A stretch of DNA of 7,335 nt from an uncultured Clostridia bacterium. Its GTDB lineage: Bacteria; Bacillota; Clostridia; TANB77; CAG-508. The translations under genes and the position numbers were made by a program. Shown in pieces: positions 1 to 6,217 of the stretch. How positions within the stretch are numbered: position 1 is the first letter of the stretch; every line of letters starts with the position of its first letter. The notes under the pieces were generated by a model. The model searched no databases. It was not told where the DNA came from and saw only the letters and a program-made list of their open reading frames with translations. The stretch covers positions 1 to 7,335 of the forward strand of contig CANQZP010000065.1 of assembly GCA_947628395.1 (NCBI GenBank), read 5' to 3'.

Positions 1-101
1 AATATTACAATATAGTTAATGTGGAACTAAATTATTTTTATTTATACTCAAATAGAAATTACTTTTTTAATTAACGAGAAATTTTAGTTTTAAAGTTTTT
101 C

Positions 102-130
102 TTGACTTTTGAGTTTTTTATATGTAAGAT
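102..130 (+). promoter_or_regulatory. Probable sigma-A promoter of the AC-repeat leader
   Basis: A TTGACT -35 box (102-107) is followed after 17 bases by TAAGAT (125-130), with a TG dinucleotide just before it. The -35 matches the consensus in five of six positions and the spacing is ideal, but the -10 is weaker. Transcription would begin near 137, about 25 bases before the start of the short ORF. The transcript would end at the terminator at 266-307 or run on toward the pilin gene. Inference from consensus only. Confidence 0.55.
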
Positions 131-162
131 ATAAATATAAATTTTTGAAGGGAAGATTACGA

Positions 163-231
<69 letters not shown>

Positions 232-254
232 TTGTTTAAATAATGTAAGAGTAA

Positions 255-272
255 CATAGATAAAAGTCTATG
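255..272 (+). promoter_or_regulatory. Alternative hairpin overlapping the terminator arm
   Basis: CATAGA (255-260) pairs with TCTATG (267-272) around a six-base loop. The right arm lies inside the 5' arm of the terminator (266-279), so the two structures cannot form together. This is the arrangement of an antiterminator/terminator pair in attenuators. The stem has only six pairs, so it would be a weak competitor unless stabilised by a paused ribosome or a protein. Pairing is read directly; the function is inference. Confidence 0.4.
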
Positions 273-307
273 GGTTTTGTGGTATGCAAAATCTGTGGGC
301 TTTTTTT
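266..307 (+). terminator. Intrinsic terminator after the AC-repeat ORF
   Basis: A 14-pair stem joins 266-279 to 287-300, with a seven-base loop (280-286) and seven T residues at 301-307, followed by more T-rich sequence. Five of the pairs are G-U wobbles, so the hairpin works only on the plus-strand transcript; the complementary strand would give A-C mismatches. This fixes the direction of the leader transcript as plus and its likely length as about 170 bases. It lies 340 bases before the pilin gene, so it could end an independent small RNA or act as an attenuator for the longer transcript. Confidence 0.75.
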
Positions 308-357
308 ATTTTTTATATGTTTGACGACCGCTCCCAGGGATTTATGTGAGTTTATAT

Positions 358-561
358 TAAATTTTCATATTGATTAATTTTTATGGCTTTGCTGTCGCAA
401 CTTTCAGATTAAAAGCGTATTTCGTAGCGACGATTTTAATCGCCTGACCTTCGAAGAAAATGCGAAATACTAAAAAATATCTGTAAGTTGCTTCAATCGC
501 ACTCACTTCGTTCGTTTGGTCGCTGCGCAGCCATTAAAATTTAATTCAATATGAAAATTTA
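358..561. repeat. Large imperfect palindrome, MITE-like or structured RNA
   Basis: The outer arms are perfect over 16 bases (358-373 against 546-561). Further nested complementary blocks occur inward: the stretch ending ATGGCT (to 387) against AGCCAT and on (from 530), 397-409 against 479-491 with one mismatch, and 417-424 against 463-470. A small central palindrome (431-442) forms the tip. A GC-rich insertion on the right arm (492-529) has no partner and holds the perfect palindrome GCTGCGCAGC (522-531). There is no coding capacity. Long terminal inverted repeats around a non-coding core suggest a miniature transposable element or an RNA with a long stem. I see no clear target-site duplication, so mobility is unproven. 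Confidence 0.7.
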
Positions 562-636
562 GCTAAAGACTGCTAAAATCTCTTCGCGCTGATTTCTATA
601 CAATTTATGAAAATAAGAAATATTATAAAAGAAAAG

Positions 637-642
637 AGGAGG
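637..642 (+). promoter_or_regulatory. Strong ribosome binding site of the pilin gene
   Basis: A perfect AGGAGG lies five bases before ATG 648. It fixes the start upstream of the GC-rich repeat, so that repeat really is translated as part of the leader. No competing start with a better site is seen downstream. Confidence 0.85.
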
Positions 643-647
643 AACAA

Positions 648-2030
648 ATGAAAAGAGAAAAAGAATTGAATGCAAAGGGTGTAGGGGCAGGCCTTGTGTC
701 TGCCCAGAAAGAAAGGGGTATTACGTTAATTGCGTTAGTTATAACTATTATCGTTTTACTGATTTTGGCTGGTGTTACAATTGCGATGGTTGTTGGTGAT
801 AACGGAATTTTGACTAGGGCGAGAGGAGCAAAGGAAGAAACAGTAAAAGCAGAGTTTTATGAAAAAGTGGAAACTCAATTAGCTACTAGTGCAATAGATG
901 ATGTAATAGGAGATAAAACGGAGAAGAGTTTAGGCGAAATTTTATTAGAAATGCAGGATAGTGGTGATATTAAAAATTATGATAAAGATAAACAAGAGGT
1001 AAATATAGATGGAAATGTAACGGTAAGTGTAGTAGATACAGTGAAAAAAGTAGGAGATGGAAAATGGCTTCAAGCCGGGACTTTAATAACAAATGGAGAT
1101 GAAAATTTGATAATTACAGCTGGTGATAAAATAAATTACAATCCAAATATTACTTCCTCAACAAGTGTAACATTAACTATGGCAGAAACGGGACATAGTG
1201 AAGATCAAACAATAAGTCTAAAAGCTGATGGTGAAGCTGATGAATTAGAATGGATAGTAATAGGAGCAGAAAATGGAAAACTAGTAATAGCGCCTACTGC
1301 AAGTGTAACGTCAAATAATATAGCCTTAGCAGGACAAAACGGATATGCAAATGTAATAGGAGTATTAGATAAAATATCATGGGAGTATGGAAAAGGAGCA
1401 GGTGCAGTAAGTGCAAGAAGTATAAAGGTAGAAGATTTAAATAGAATAACATTATATAGACCAGAAAAATCAGGCTATGGAAAAGGAGAGCTTTATGAAT
1501 ATGGGAATGAGGTTACCTTCTTCTGGAATGGACATACTAATCCATCTTATACTTTAACCAATGGGGCTGAAGATACTTTAATTAATAATCATAATTCAAA
1601 ATTTTATTGGTATGATAGAGGATGGAAGGAATCAGATAAACCTAGTGATACCACAGTGACTCAACAAGCAATAACGACGTTAAAGAGTATATATTACTCT
1701 TATTATCCAAATACGCTAACAACAAGTAATGAAAGTAGTGAAGGAGAAGGAATAGACCAAACATCAAATATATACACAGGATTATTTAATAATAAAGCTT
1801 ACTGGCTTGGCTCCCAGTATATATATACCTACACTGGGAATGTTGATTTTGGAGTACGTTATGTAGGAGCAGATGAAAATTCCTCTGTTGATTTTATTCG
1901 CGGTCATTGCTTGTTCGGCTCGAATTATTACATGAACACCTACAACTATGGTGTTAGACCAATAGTTTATCTAAAATCTGATATTCAGATAATGAAAAGT
2001 AATGATTCTTGGACGATATTGGAAAGTTAA
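648..2030 (+). CDS. Type IV pilin-like surface protein with variable lectin-like C-terminus
   Basis: A 460-residue prepilin-like protein. Residues 1-24 form a charged leader ending in KERG. The probable prepilin peptidase cut is G24|I25, followed by a hydrophobic helix (ITLIALVITIIVLLILAG and on, to about 49) that would anchor the protein or pack into a pilus core. Position 5 of the mature protein is Ala (A29), not the Glu normal in major pilins. Residues 11-20 (GVGAGLVSAQ) are encoded by a palindromic DNA repeat. Residues 52-80 are charged and probably helical. The large C-terminal part (about 150-445) ends in YWLGSQ (385-390) and GVRPIVYLKSD (435-445), a pattern I associate with DUF6273-like or C-type-lectin-like domains. 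Codons in 1800-1960 (GGC, TCC, CAG, CGC, TTC, AAC, ACC, TAC) differ from the ATA/GGA/ACA-rich codons before them. It is probably an adhesin or minor-pilin-like surface protein; the ligand is unknown. No pilus assembly genes are in the window. Confidence 0.85.
   Translation: MKREKELNAKGVGAGLVSAQKERGITLIALVITIIVLLILAGVTIAMVVGDNGILTRARGAKEETVKAEFYEKVETQLATSAIDDVIGDKTEKSLGEILLEMQDSGDIKNYDKDKQEVNIDGNVTVSVVDTVKKVGDGKWLQAGTLITNGDENLIITAGDKINYNPNITSSTSVTLTMAETGHSEDQTISLKADGEADELEWIVIGAENGKLVIAPTASVTSNNIALAGQNGYANVIGVLDKISWEYGKGAGAVSARSIKVEDLNRITLYRPEKSGYGKGELYEYGNEVTFFWNGHTNPSYTLTNGAEDTLINNHNSKFYWYDRGWKESDKPSDTTVTQQAITTLKSIYYSYYPNTLTTSNESSEGEGIDQTSNIYTGLFNNKAYWLGSQYIYTYTGNVDFGVRYVGADENSSVDFIRGHCLFGSNYYMNTYNYGVRPIVYLKSDIQIMKSNDSWTILES
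681..706. repeat. GC-rich palindromic repeat inside the pilin leader
   Basis: GGGCAG (685-690) pairs with CTGCCC (700-705). The stem extends by one G-T and one C-G pair inward, giving a tight hairpin. Preceded by GTAG, it resembles dispersed short palindromes of the form GTAGGGGC...GCCC that I associate with many bacterial genomes. Here it sits in frame and encodes most of GVGAGLVSAQ without breaking the reading frame. It is much richer in G+C than its surroundings, which supports insertion of a repeat unit. Whether it recurs in this genome cannot be seen in the window. Confidence 0.6.
1800..1982 (+). other. Candidate hypervariable 3' region of the pilin-like gene
   Basis: This segment encodes residues 385-445, from YWLGSQ to GVRPIVYLKSD. 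It is rich in Tyr, Asn, Ser, Asp and Gly, and its codons end in C or G more often than elsewhere in the gene. Such 3'-terminal lectin-fold segments are the usual variable regions of diversity-generating retroelement (DGR) targets. There is no reverse transcriptase and no recognisable template repeat in the window, so the assignment is inference. The alternative is ordinary diversification by recombination between paralogues. Confidence 0.35.
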
Positions 2031-2125
2031 AATATATTTTGAGACACAGTGACAGCAAGGTCTATTTAAGTTAAAAGTAAATTTCCTAAAAAAGAAGTAT
2101 GAGATACTAGAAATAGAGTTTTTTC

Positions 2126-2182
2126 AGACCGAGAAAATTTTGTATAAGAAGAAAAAATTCTTATACAAAATTTCCTCGGTCT
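2126..2182. terminator. 25-bp hairpin between convergent genes
   Basis: Arms 2126-2150 and 2158-2182 pair at 24 of 25 positions around a seven-base loop (2151-2157). The right arm overlaps two bases of the stop codon of the minus-strand pseudouridine synthase gene. The pilin gene ends about 95 bases to the left, so the hairpin probably ends both transcripts. There is no clear T-tract directly after either arm on either strand, so it could instead protect 3' ends or block read-through as a stem. Confidence 0.6.
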
Positions 2183-3038
2183 AAATTTCAAATGTTTGGT
2201 TTTTTAGGTATTCTAATTTTCCTGATGGGGTTTTGAAGGTAAATGTTATTTTGTATGATGTTAGTTTTTGGTGTTTTGTTTTGAATTTTTTGTTTATTTC
2301 GTTTTTTCCGTATTTTCCATCACCTATGATTGGATGGCCAATATGGGCTAGGTGTGCTCGTATTTGGTGCGTTCTTCCTGTTATTAGTTCTATATTTAAG
2401 GTTGAGGTGTTTTCGATTTTATTTTCTGATATTACTTTATATTTTGTGATTATTTCTTGATAACCTGTTTTAGGAGAGCTTGATATGTATACTATTGATT
2501 TTTTTCTGTCTTTAAATAAATAGTCTTTTAGGGTTGCTTGTTTTTCTTTTAAAATTCCATATACTGTGCATTTGTATTCTTTTGTTATTTCTTTGTTTTT
2601 GAATTTTTTAAGTAAGATTTCTAGTGTTTCATCGTCTTTTGCAAATATTACAAGTCCAGTTGTATTTCTATCTAATCTGTGACATGGTTTTATATATTTA
2701 TATTCTTTTTCTAAGATAGCAGTTAAGGTATTGTCATTTTTAGATGAAGATACTATTTCTAATTCTTGTGGCTTGTTTACTATGAGTATGTTTTCATCTT
2801 CATAAACTTTTTGTATTTCTATATTTTTTTCTGATAGAATATCATCATTTAAAAATATTGTTATTTCATCATTTTCGTAAATGATGGCATCTTTTGATAT
2901 TTTTTCATTATTTATTCTTATATCTTTTTTTCTTAGTGTTTTATAAAATATGCCAGTTTTTAGTAGAGGATATGTATCAAATAAAAAGTCTGACAGTTTT
3001 TTATTATTATATTTTTTTGGAACTATTATTTTTTTCAT
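2181..3038 (-). CDS. RluA-family RNA pseudouridine synthase
   Basis: A 285-residue enzyme that isomerises uridine to pseudouridine in structured RNA, most likely rRNA. An S4-like RNA-binding region occupies about residues 12-70. The catalytic motif HRLDRNTTG is at 120-128, and Asp123 is the expected nucleophile. The second conserved block GRTHQIRAHL is at 221-230, followed by GHPIIGDGKYG (234-244). All family landmarks are present, and the length fits RluC/RluD-type and Bacillus YhcT-like proteins. The exact target position cannot be told from sequence. The start ATG at 3038 lies inside the end of tmcAL (32-base overlap). Its best ribosome site, AGAAGG (3053-3058), is 14 bases away, so translational coupling to the upstream gene is likely. 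If so, the frameshifts in tmcAL could reduce its expression. Confidence 0.93.
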   Translation of the reverse strand: MKKIIVPKKYNNKKLSDFLFDTYPLLKTGIFYKTLRKKDIRINNEKISKDAIIYENDEITIFLNDDILSEKNIEIQKVYEDENILIVNKPQELEIVSSSKNDNTLTAILEKEYKYIKPCHRLDRNTTGLVIFAKDDETLEILLKKFKNKEITKEYKCTVYGILKEKQATLKDYLFKDRKKSIVYISSSPKTGYQEIITKYKVISENKIENTSTLNIELITGRTHQIRAHLAHIGHPIIGDGKYGKNEINKKFKTKHQKLTSYKITFTFKTPSGKLEYLKNQTFEI

Positions 3039-4268
3039 ATTTACAATTATTTCCTTCTATAATTTTTTGAGTAAAATCTAATCCAGATTCATAATTTTTG
3101 CTTCTAGCTAGGGAGTAAATGTTAGTAGAGTTAATATCTATTTCTAATAGTCTTAGTAAGTTTTTGTCTTTACATGTATCTTGAAATTTTTTTACTGATG
3201 TTATTATATTTAAGTCAGGATTTTCTTTTTTTATTTTTGATATTATTTTTTTCCCGTTTTCATTCATTCCTAATATTCTTACATAAGGAGTAGTATTTTT
3301 TGACATTTCCATATCTTTTTTTGTGATTCCAAGTAGACTATATAATAGAATTCTTTGAATTCTAGCTTGTGTATATCTTTTGGATTTTATATTTTTAATC
3401 AATAATTCTAAAGAGTTTGAATTATTTGCCGAATCTTTTATTTTATTTTCTAATCCTTCTGATACATCAGGTAATTGTTTTATATCTTCTAGTTTCATTG
3501 TTCTTAATTTATATAATATTTCTTTTTCGAAGCATGATAGAGAAGATATTATATTTTTGTTATTATAAGATTCATATAGCTTTTTGTAACAAGTTTCTGG
3601 AATGGTTTTTTGTATTTTTGTTATATCAATATTTATTTGATTTCTTATTGCTGTAGCACTAGATATATCTTTTAATTTTAAGTCATTATAATTATTTTCT
3701 ATTCTTTTGATAAGAATAGGTTTTATTTTACTTTCTGATTTATTTAGTGATTTTAAGTATTCTATTGCTAGAGTATTATTTGGGGTTAAGGTGTTTTCAT
3801 AATTTTTTCCGAGTATATTTTGTTATTGATTTTTCTAGTGCTTGAGGATAGGTTATTCCTGTTTGTAATTCGTTTTTTAATATTGTTTTAAATTCTTCCG
3901 CTTCGTTTGATAATATTTCTGATATTTCAATTAAATTTTCAGGATTGTCTGTTTCTATTCCACAAGATAGGTAATCTACTATTTTTAATGAGTTTAATAT
4001 TTTTATTGCTCCATTTGAAAAGTTTTCTGCGCTAGAAATAGAGTAGATAGTTGGTAGTTCTATTACTAAGTCTATTCCATTTTCCAGTGCTAGTTCTGCT
4101 TTTTCCCATTTGTTTATTATTGATGTTTCGCCTCTTTGTGTGAAGTTTCCTGACATTATTGAGATGACATATTCTGATTTTGTGATTTTTTGTGATTCTG
4201 TTAGGTGGTAGGTGTGACCGGTTATGAAATGGGTTATATTCTGAAATTATCCCAATTATTTTATTCAT
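3007..4268 (-). pseudogene. tmcAL: tRNA(Met) cytidine acetate ligase, two frameshifts
   Basis: TmcAL uses ATP and acetate to form N4-acetylcytidine at the wobble base of elongator tRNA-Met. The ATG at 4268 has a good ribosome site (AAAGGA, 4276-4281, seven-base spacer). The N-terminal nucleotidyltransferase motif ISEYNPFHN reads in the first frame. Reading moves to a second frame that gives TYHLTESQK, IMSGNFTQRGE and ALENGIDLVIELP. It then moves to a third frame with TLAIEYLKSLN, SSATAIR and the C-terminal part down to the TAA at 3007-3009. Each shift equals one extra base: one at the CCGG of 4218-4221, one in a run of six T (plus strand, 3803-3808). Removing both gives about 419 residues, the usual family length (Bacillus YlbM is about 415). 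All conserved motifs survive, so this is either a very recent pseudogene or two sequencing/assembly errors. It heads a minus-strand unit with the pseudouridine synthase. Confidence 0.9.
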
Positions 4269-4313
4269 ATATTTTTCCTTTCATTAAAATGTATAAATTT
4301 TAATTTTAAATTA

Positions 4314-4342
4314 TTGTATATTGTTTAAATTATTGATATAAT
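4314..4342 (+). promoter_or_regulatory. Probable promoter of rnhA and the genes after it
   Basis: A perfect TATAAT (4337-4342) lies 17 bases after TTGTAT (4314-4319). The -35 keeps only the TTG core, but the -10 and the spacing are ideal. Transcription would start near 4349, giving a leader of about 27 bases. The AT-rich gap 4269-4372 also has to hold the minus-strand tmcAL promoter, for which I see only a weak TACAAT on the minus strand. Confidence 0.6.
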
Positions 4343-4375
4343 ACCATATATTAGTTTAAAGTACAAGGAGATATG

Positions 4376-4810
4376 ATGGAAATTGTTGATATATATACTG
4401 ATGGAGCGTGCTCAGGTAATCCTGGTCCAGGTGGATATGGTGCTATCTTGATGTATAAAGAAAATAAAAAAGAGATTTCTGGTGGAAAGAGGGATACTAC
4501 TAATAATATTATGGAGATGACTGCTGTAATTGAAGCTTTGAAATTGCTTAAATTTGAGTGCTATGTAAGGTTATATAGTGATAGTGCTTATGTAGTTAAT
4601 GCTTTTAATAATGGGTGGATTTATAATTGGAGAAAAAATGGTTGGAAAACGTCTAATAAAGAGCCTGTTAAGAATAAAGAGTTGTGGGAAGAATTGTATT
4701 TATTATCTCAAAAGCATAAAATTGATTTTATAAAAGTTAAAGGCCATAGTGATAATGTTTTTAATAATAGATGTGATGAGTTGGCTAGAAATGCTATTAA
4801 TAATTTATAA
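4376..4810 (+). CDS. rnhA: Ribonuclease HI
   Basis: A 144-residue cytoplasmic nuclease that cuts the RNA strand of RNA-DNA hybrids, removing R-loops and primers. The opening YTDGACSGNPGPGGYGAIL is the family signature. The four metal-binding acidic residues are all visible: Asp9, Glu47 (in NNIMEMTA), Asp69 (in YSDSAY) and Asp134 (in NRCDELA). His124 lies in VKGHSD. The WIYNWRKNGWK segment (81-91) matches the basic substrate-binding handle of the E. coli-type enzyme. The length is normal. There are two adjacent ATG codons at 4373 and 4376; I choose the second because AAGGAG (4365-4370) then has a five-base spacer instead of two. It is followed after 17 bases by the membrane protein gene and is probably first in a three-gene unit. 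Confidence 0.96.
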   Translation: MEIVDIYTDGACSGNPGPGGYGAILMYKENKKEISGGKRDTTNNIMEMTAVIEALKLLKFECYVRLYSDSAYVVNAFNNGWIYNWRKNGWKTSNKEPVKNKELWEELYLLSQKHKIDFIKVKGHSDNVFNNRCDELARNAINNL

Positions 4811-4827
4811 TTTTTATTGGAGGACTT

Positions 4828-6198
4828 ATGAAAAAGGTTTCTAAAATTATATCGAGTTTGATATTTATTGGTATTATAATTGGATTATTTTTGTTTGTTT
4901 ATATATTTTATAGCAAATATTATTTTAATGATTATATAAAAGCTCAAGAGAATATGGATGGAACTTCTTTTTATAGAGATTCTAAAGTAAAGTTTTCTAA
5001 GAATAGGAGTTATTGTATAGAAAATACAGATTTTAATGATTCTGTGTTTTATAAGAAGGTTGAGGTAGAGCCTAATACTCCTTATAGAGTTACTTGTATG
5101 GTAAAAACAGAGAATATTGAATCTGAAGAAAATAATGCTGGGGCATGTATTAGTTTAATAAATAAAGGAGAGCAAAGTGAAATTTTAACAGGTAATAATG
5201 ATTGGACTAAACTTTCTTTTAATTTTAATTCTAAGCAAAATGAAGAACTAGAAATTGGTTTTAGACTTGGTGGAAATAATGGAGATTGTAAGGGAAAAGC
5301 TTGGTTTTCAGATATTAAATTAGAAAAAGGTAATTTAGATGAAGATAATAATTGGAATGTTGTTTGTTTTATTATTGATAATATAGATGTTAATATTAAT
5401 GATAAAGAATATGATTTTTCTATGACTTATGAGGATAAACAATTGATAAAAGATAATTTAGAAAGATTTGCAGTAACTTGTAAAGATTTTTCAAATGGTA
5501 ATATGACTGTTTCTACGAATTTAATAGAAATCTCAGATCCTGTTAGTAAGATTTCATATGATGAAGAAAATGGATTTTATTTTGCGGCAGAAGATGTTAA
5601 AGATGTTATAGCTCCTTATGTTTCAAAGGAGGAATATGATCATATATTTATTGCTATTAGAATGGGTGATGCAAATAAAAACTCTGAGATTCCTGTAAAT
5701 GATTGGATTGGTCTTGGAGGTATGGATTATAATGGAATTGGTTTTTCTAATATAAGATTACCTAATGATTTGAAAAATAGTTATATGTATAAATATAGTG
5801 CTAGATATAATACTTTCCCAGAAGAAGTATTTGTGCATGAATTTTTACACAGTTTAGAGAGAAATTTAAAAGAGAGAGATTATGTGATTCCTGCTCTTCA
5901 TGATAGTTCTAATTATGGATATGAATCAGAAGGCCCTGAGAGTTTAAAAAATTGGTACAAGGATTATATGGCAAAAGAAATTAATGATTCAAATGGTGAA
6001 AAGGTTGGATTAGATAGTATAGTTTATTCTACTAAGCCTATACAAAATAGTAATTTCGAAATTTCAGAGGAAATAAAATTCGATAATGAACCTAATAACT
6101 TTTTCTCAGGAATTTTCCAATTGTTTAAGAATTTGAAAAATATGTCAGGACAAGAATTAAATATGACTACTACAAAAGAAGTAGTAACAACTAATTGA
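4828..6198 (+). CDS. Membrane-anchored metalloprotease-like protein with sugar-binding-like domain
   Basis: A 456-residue protein, probably displayed outside the membrane. Residues 1-7 are basic and 8-28 form one hydrophobic segment, an uncleaved signal anchor or signal peptide. Residues about 43-168 have a jelly-roll-like pattern (VEVEPNTPYRVTCMVKT at 78-94, NNDWTKLSFNF at 123-133, AWFSDIKLEKG at 158-168) typical of CBM4/9-type carbohydrate-binding modules. The second half holds HEFLHSLE (337-344), an HExxH zinc motif, followed by Glu344 and His358-Asp359 in IPALHD as possible further ligands. WYKDYM (376-381) follows. The residues about 420-456 look low in complexity and disordered. The protease class is unclear: the motif is not the metzincin HExxHxxGxxH form. 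The ribosome site GGAGG (4819-4823) sets the start. Substrate unknown; a surface or cell-wall role is inferred. Confidence 0.75.
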   Translation: MKKVSKIISSLIFIGIIIGLFLFVYIFYSKYYFNDYIKAQENMDGTSFYRDSKVKFSKNRSYCIENTDFNDSVFYKKVEVEPNTPYRVTCMVKTENIESEENNAGACISLINKGEQSEILTGNNDWTKLSFNFNSKQNEELEIGFRLGGNNGDCKGKAWFSDIKLEKGNLDEDNNWNVVCFIIDNIDVNINDKEYDFSMTYEDKQLIKDNLERFAVTCKDFSNGNMTVSTNLIEISDPVSKISYDEENGFYFAAEDVKDVIAPYVSKEEYDHIFIAIRMGDANKNSEIPVNDWIGLGGMDYNGIGFSNIRLPNDLKNSYMYKYSARYNTFPEEVFVHEFLHSLERNLKERDYVIPALHDSSNYGYESEGPESLKNWYKDYMAKEINDSNGEKVGLDSIVYSTKPIQNSNFEISEEIKFDNEPNNFFSGIFQLFKNLKNMSGQELNMTTTKEVVTTN

Positions 6199-6203
6199 TA
6201 AAG

Positions 6204-6209
6204 AAAGGA
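6204..6209 (+). promoter_or_regulatory. Ribosome site that decides the queA GTG start
   Basis: AAAGGA lies eight bases before GTG 6218. An ATG overlaps it at 6216-6218 but runs straight into TGA (6219-6221), so it cannot start queA. The GTG is therefore the real start, reading MKVSDYNYNLPEEL. Confidence 0.75.
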
Positions 6210-6217
6210 TGTAAAAT

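Larger units (their letters stand above)
308..647. other. Gene-free region before the pilin gene
   Basis: No ORF with a credible ribosome site is seen here. The stretch holds the large imperfect palindrome (358-561), a short segment with AAATCTCTTCGCGCT (576-590) that recurs almost identically near the right edge of the window, and the pilin gene ribosome site. Several short GC-rich runs (322-340, 496-533, 582-591) contrast with the AT-rich surroundings. A TACAAT at 599-604 resembles a -10 box, but no -35 box stands at the right distance, so I do not call a separate pilin promoter. Confidence 0.7.

Noticed and set aside
321..358. Promoter starting with TTGACG at 321-326 for the pilin gene
   Set aside because: No -10-like hexamer at 16-18 bases; the nearest TATATT is about 26 bases away.
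2233..2460. 75-codon plus-strand ORF
   Set aside because: It lies wholly antisense to the pseudouridine synthase gene, is Phe-rich from AT bias, and has no ribosome site.
3380..3656. Two overlapping hydrophobic plus-strand ORFs
   Set aside because: Both are antisense to tmcAL; the Phe/Leu/Ile-rich sequences are what the complement of Lys/Asn/Glu-rich coding gives.
3803..3808. Programmed frameshift in tmcAL
   Set aside because: The shift needed is +1 at an A6 run with no family precedent that I know of, and a second unrelated shift exists upstream; error or decay is simpler.
4032..4268. Separate 78-residue protein
   Set aside because: Only its first 16 residues are meaningful (the TmcAL N-terminus); the rest is out-of-frame reading after the insertion at 4218-4221.
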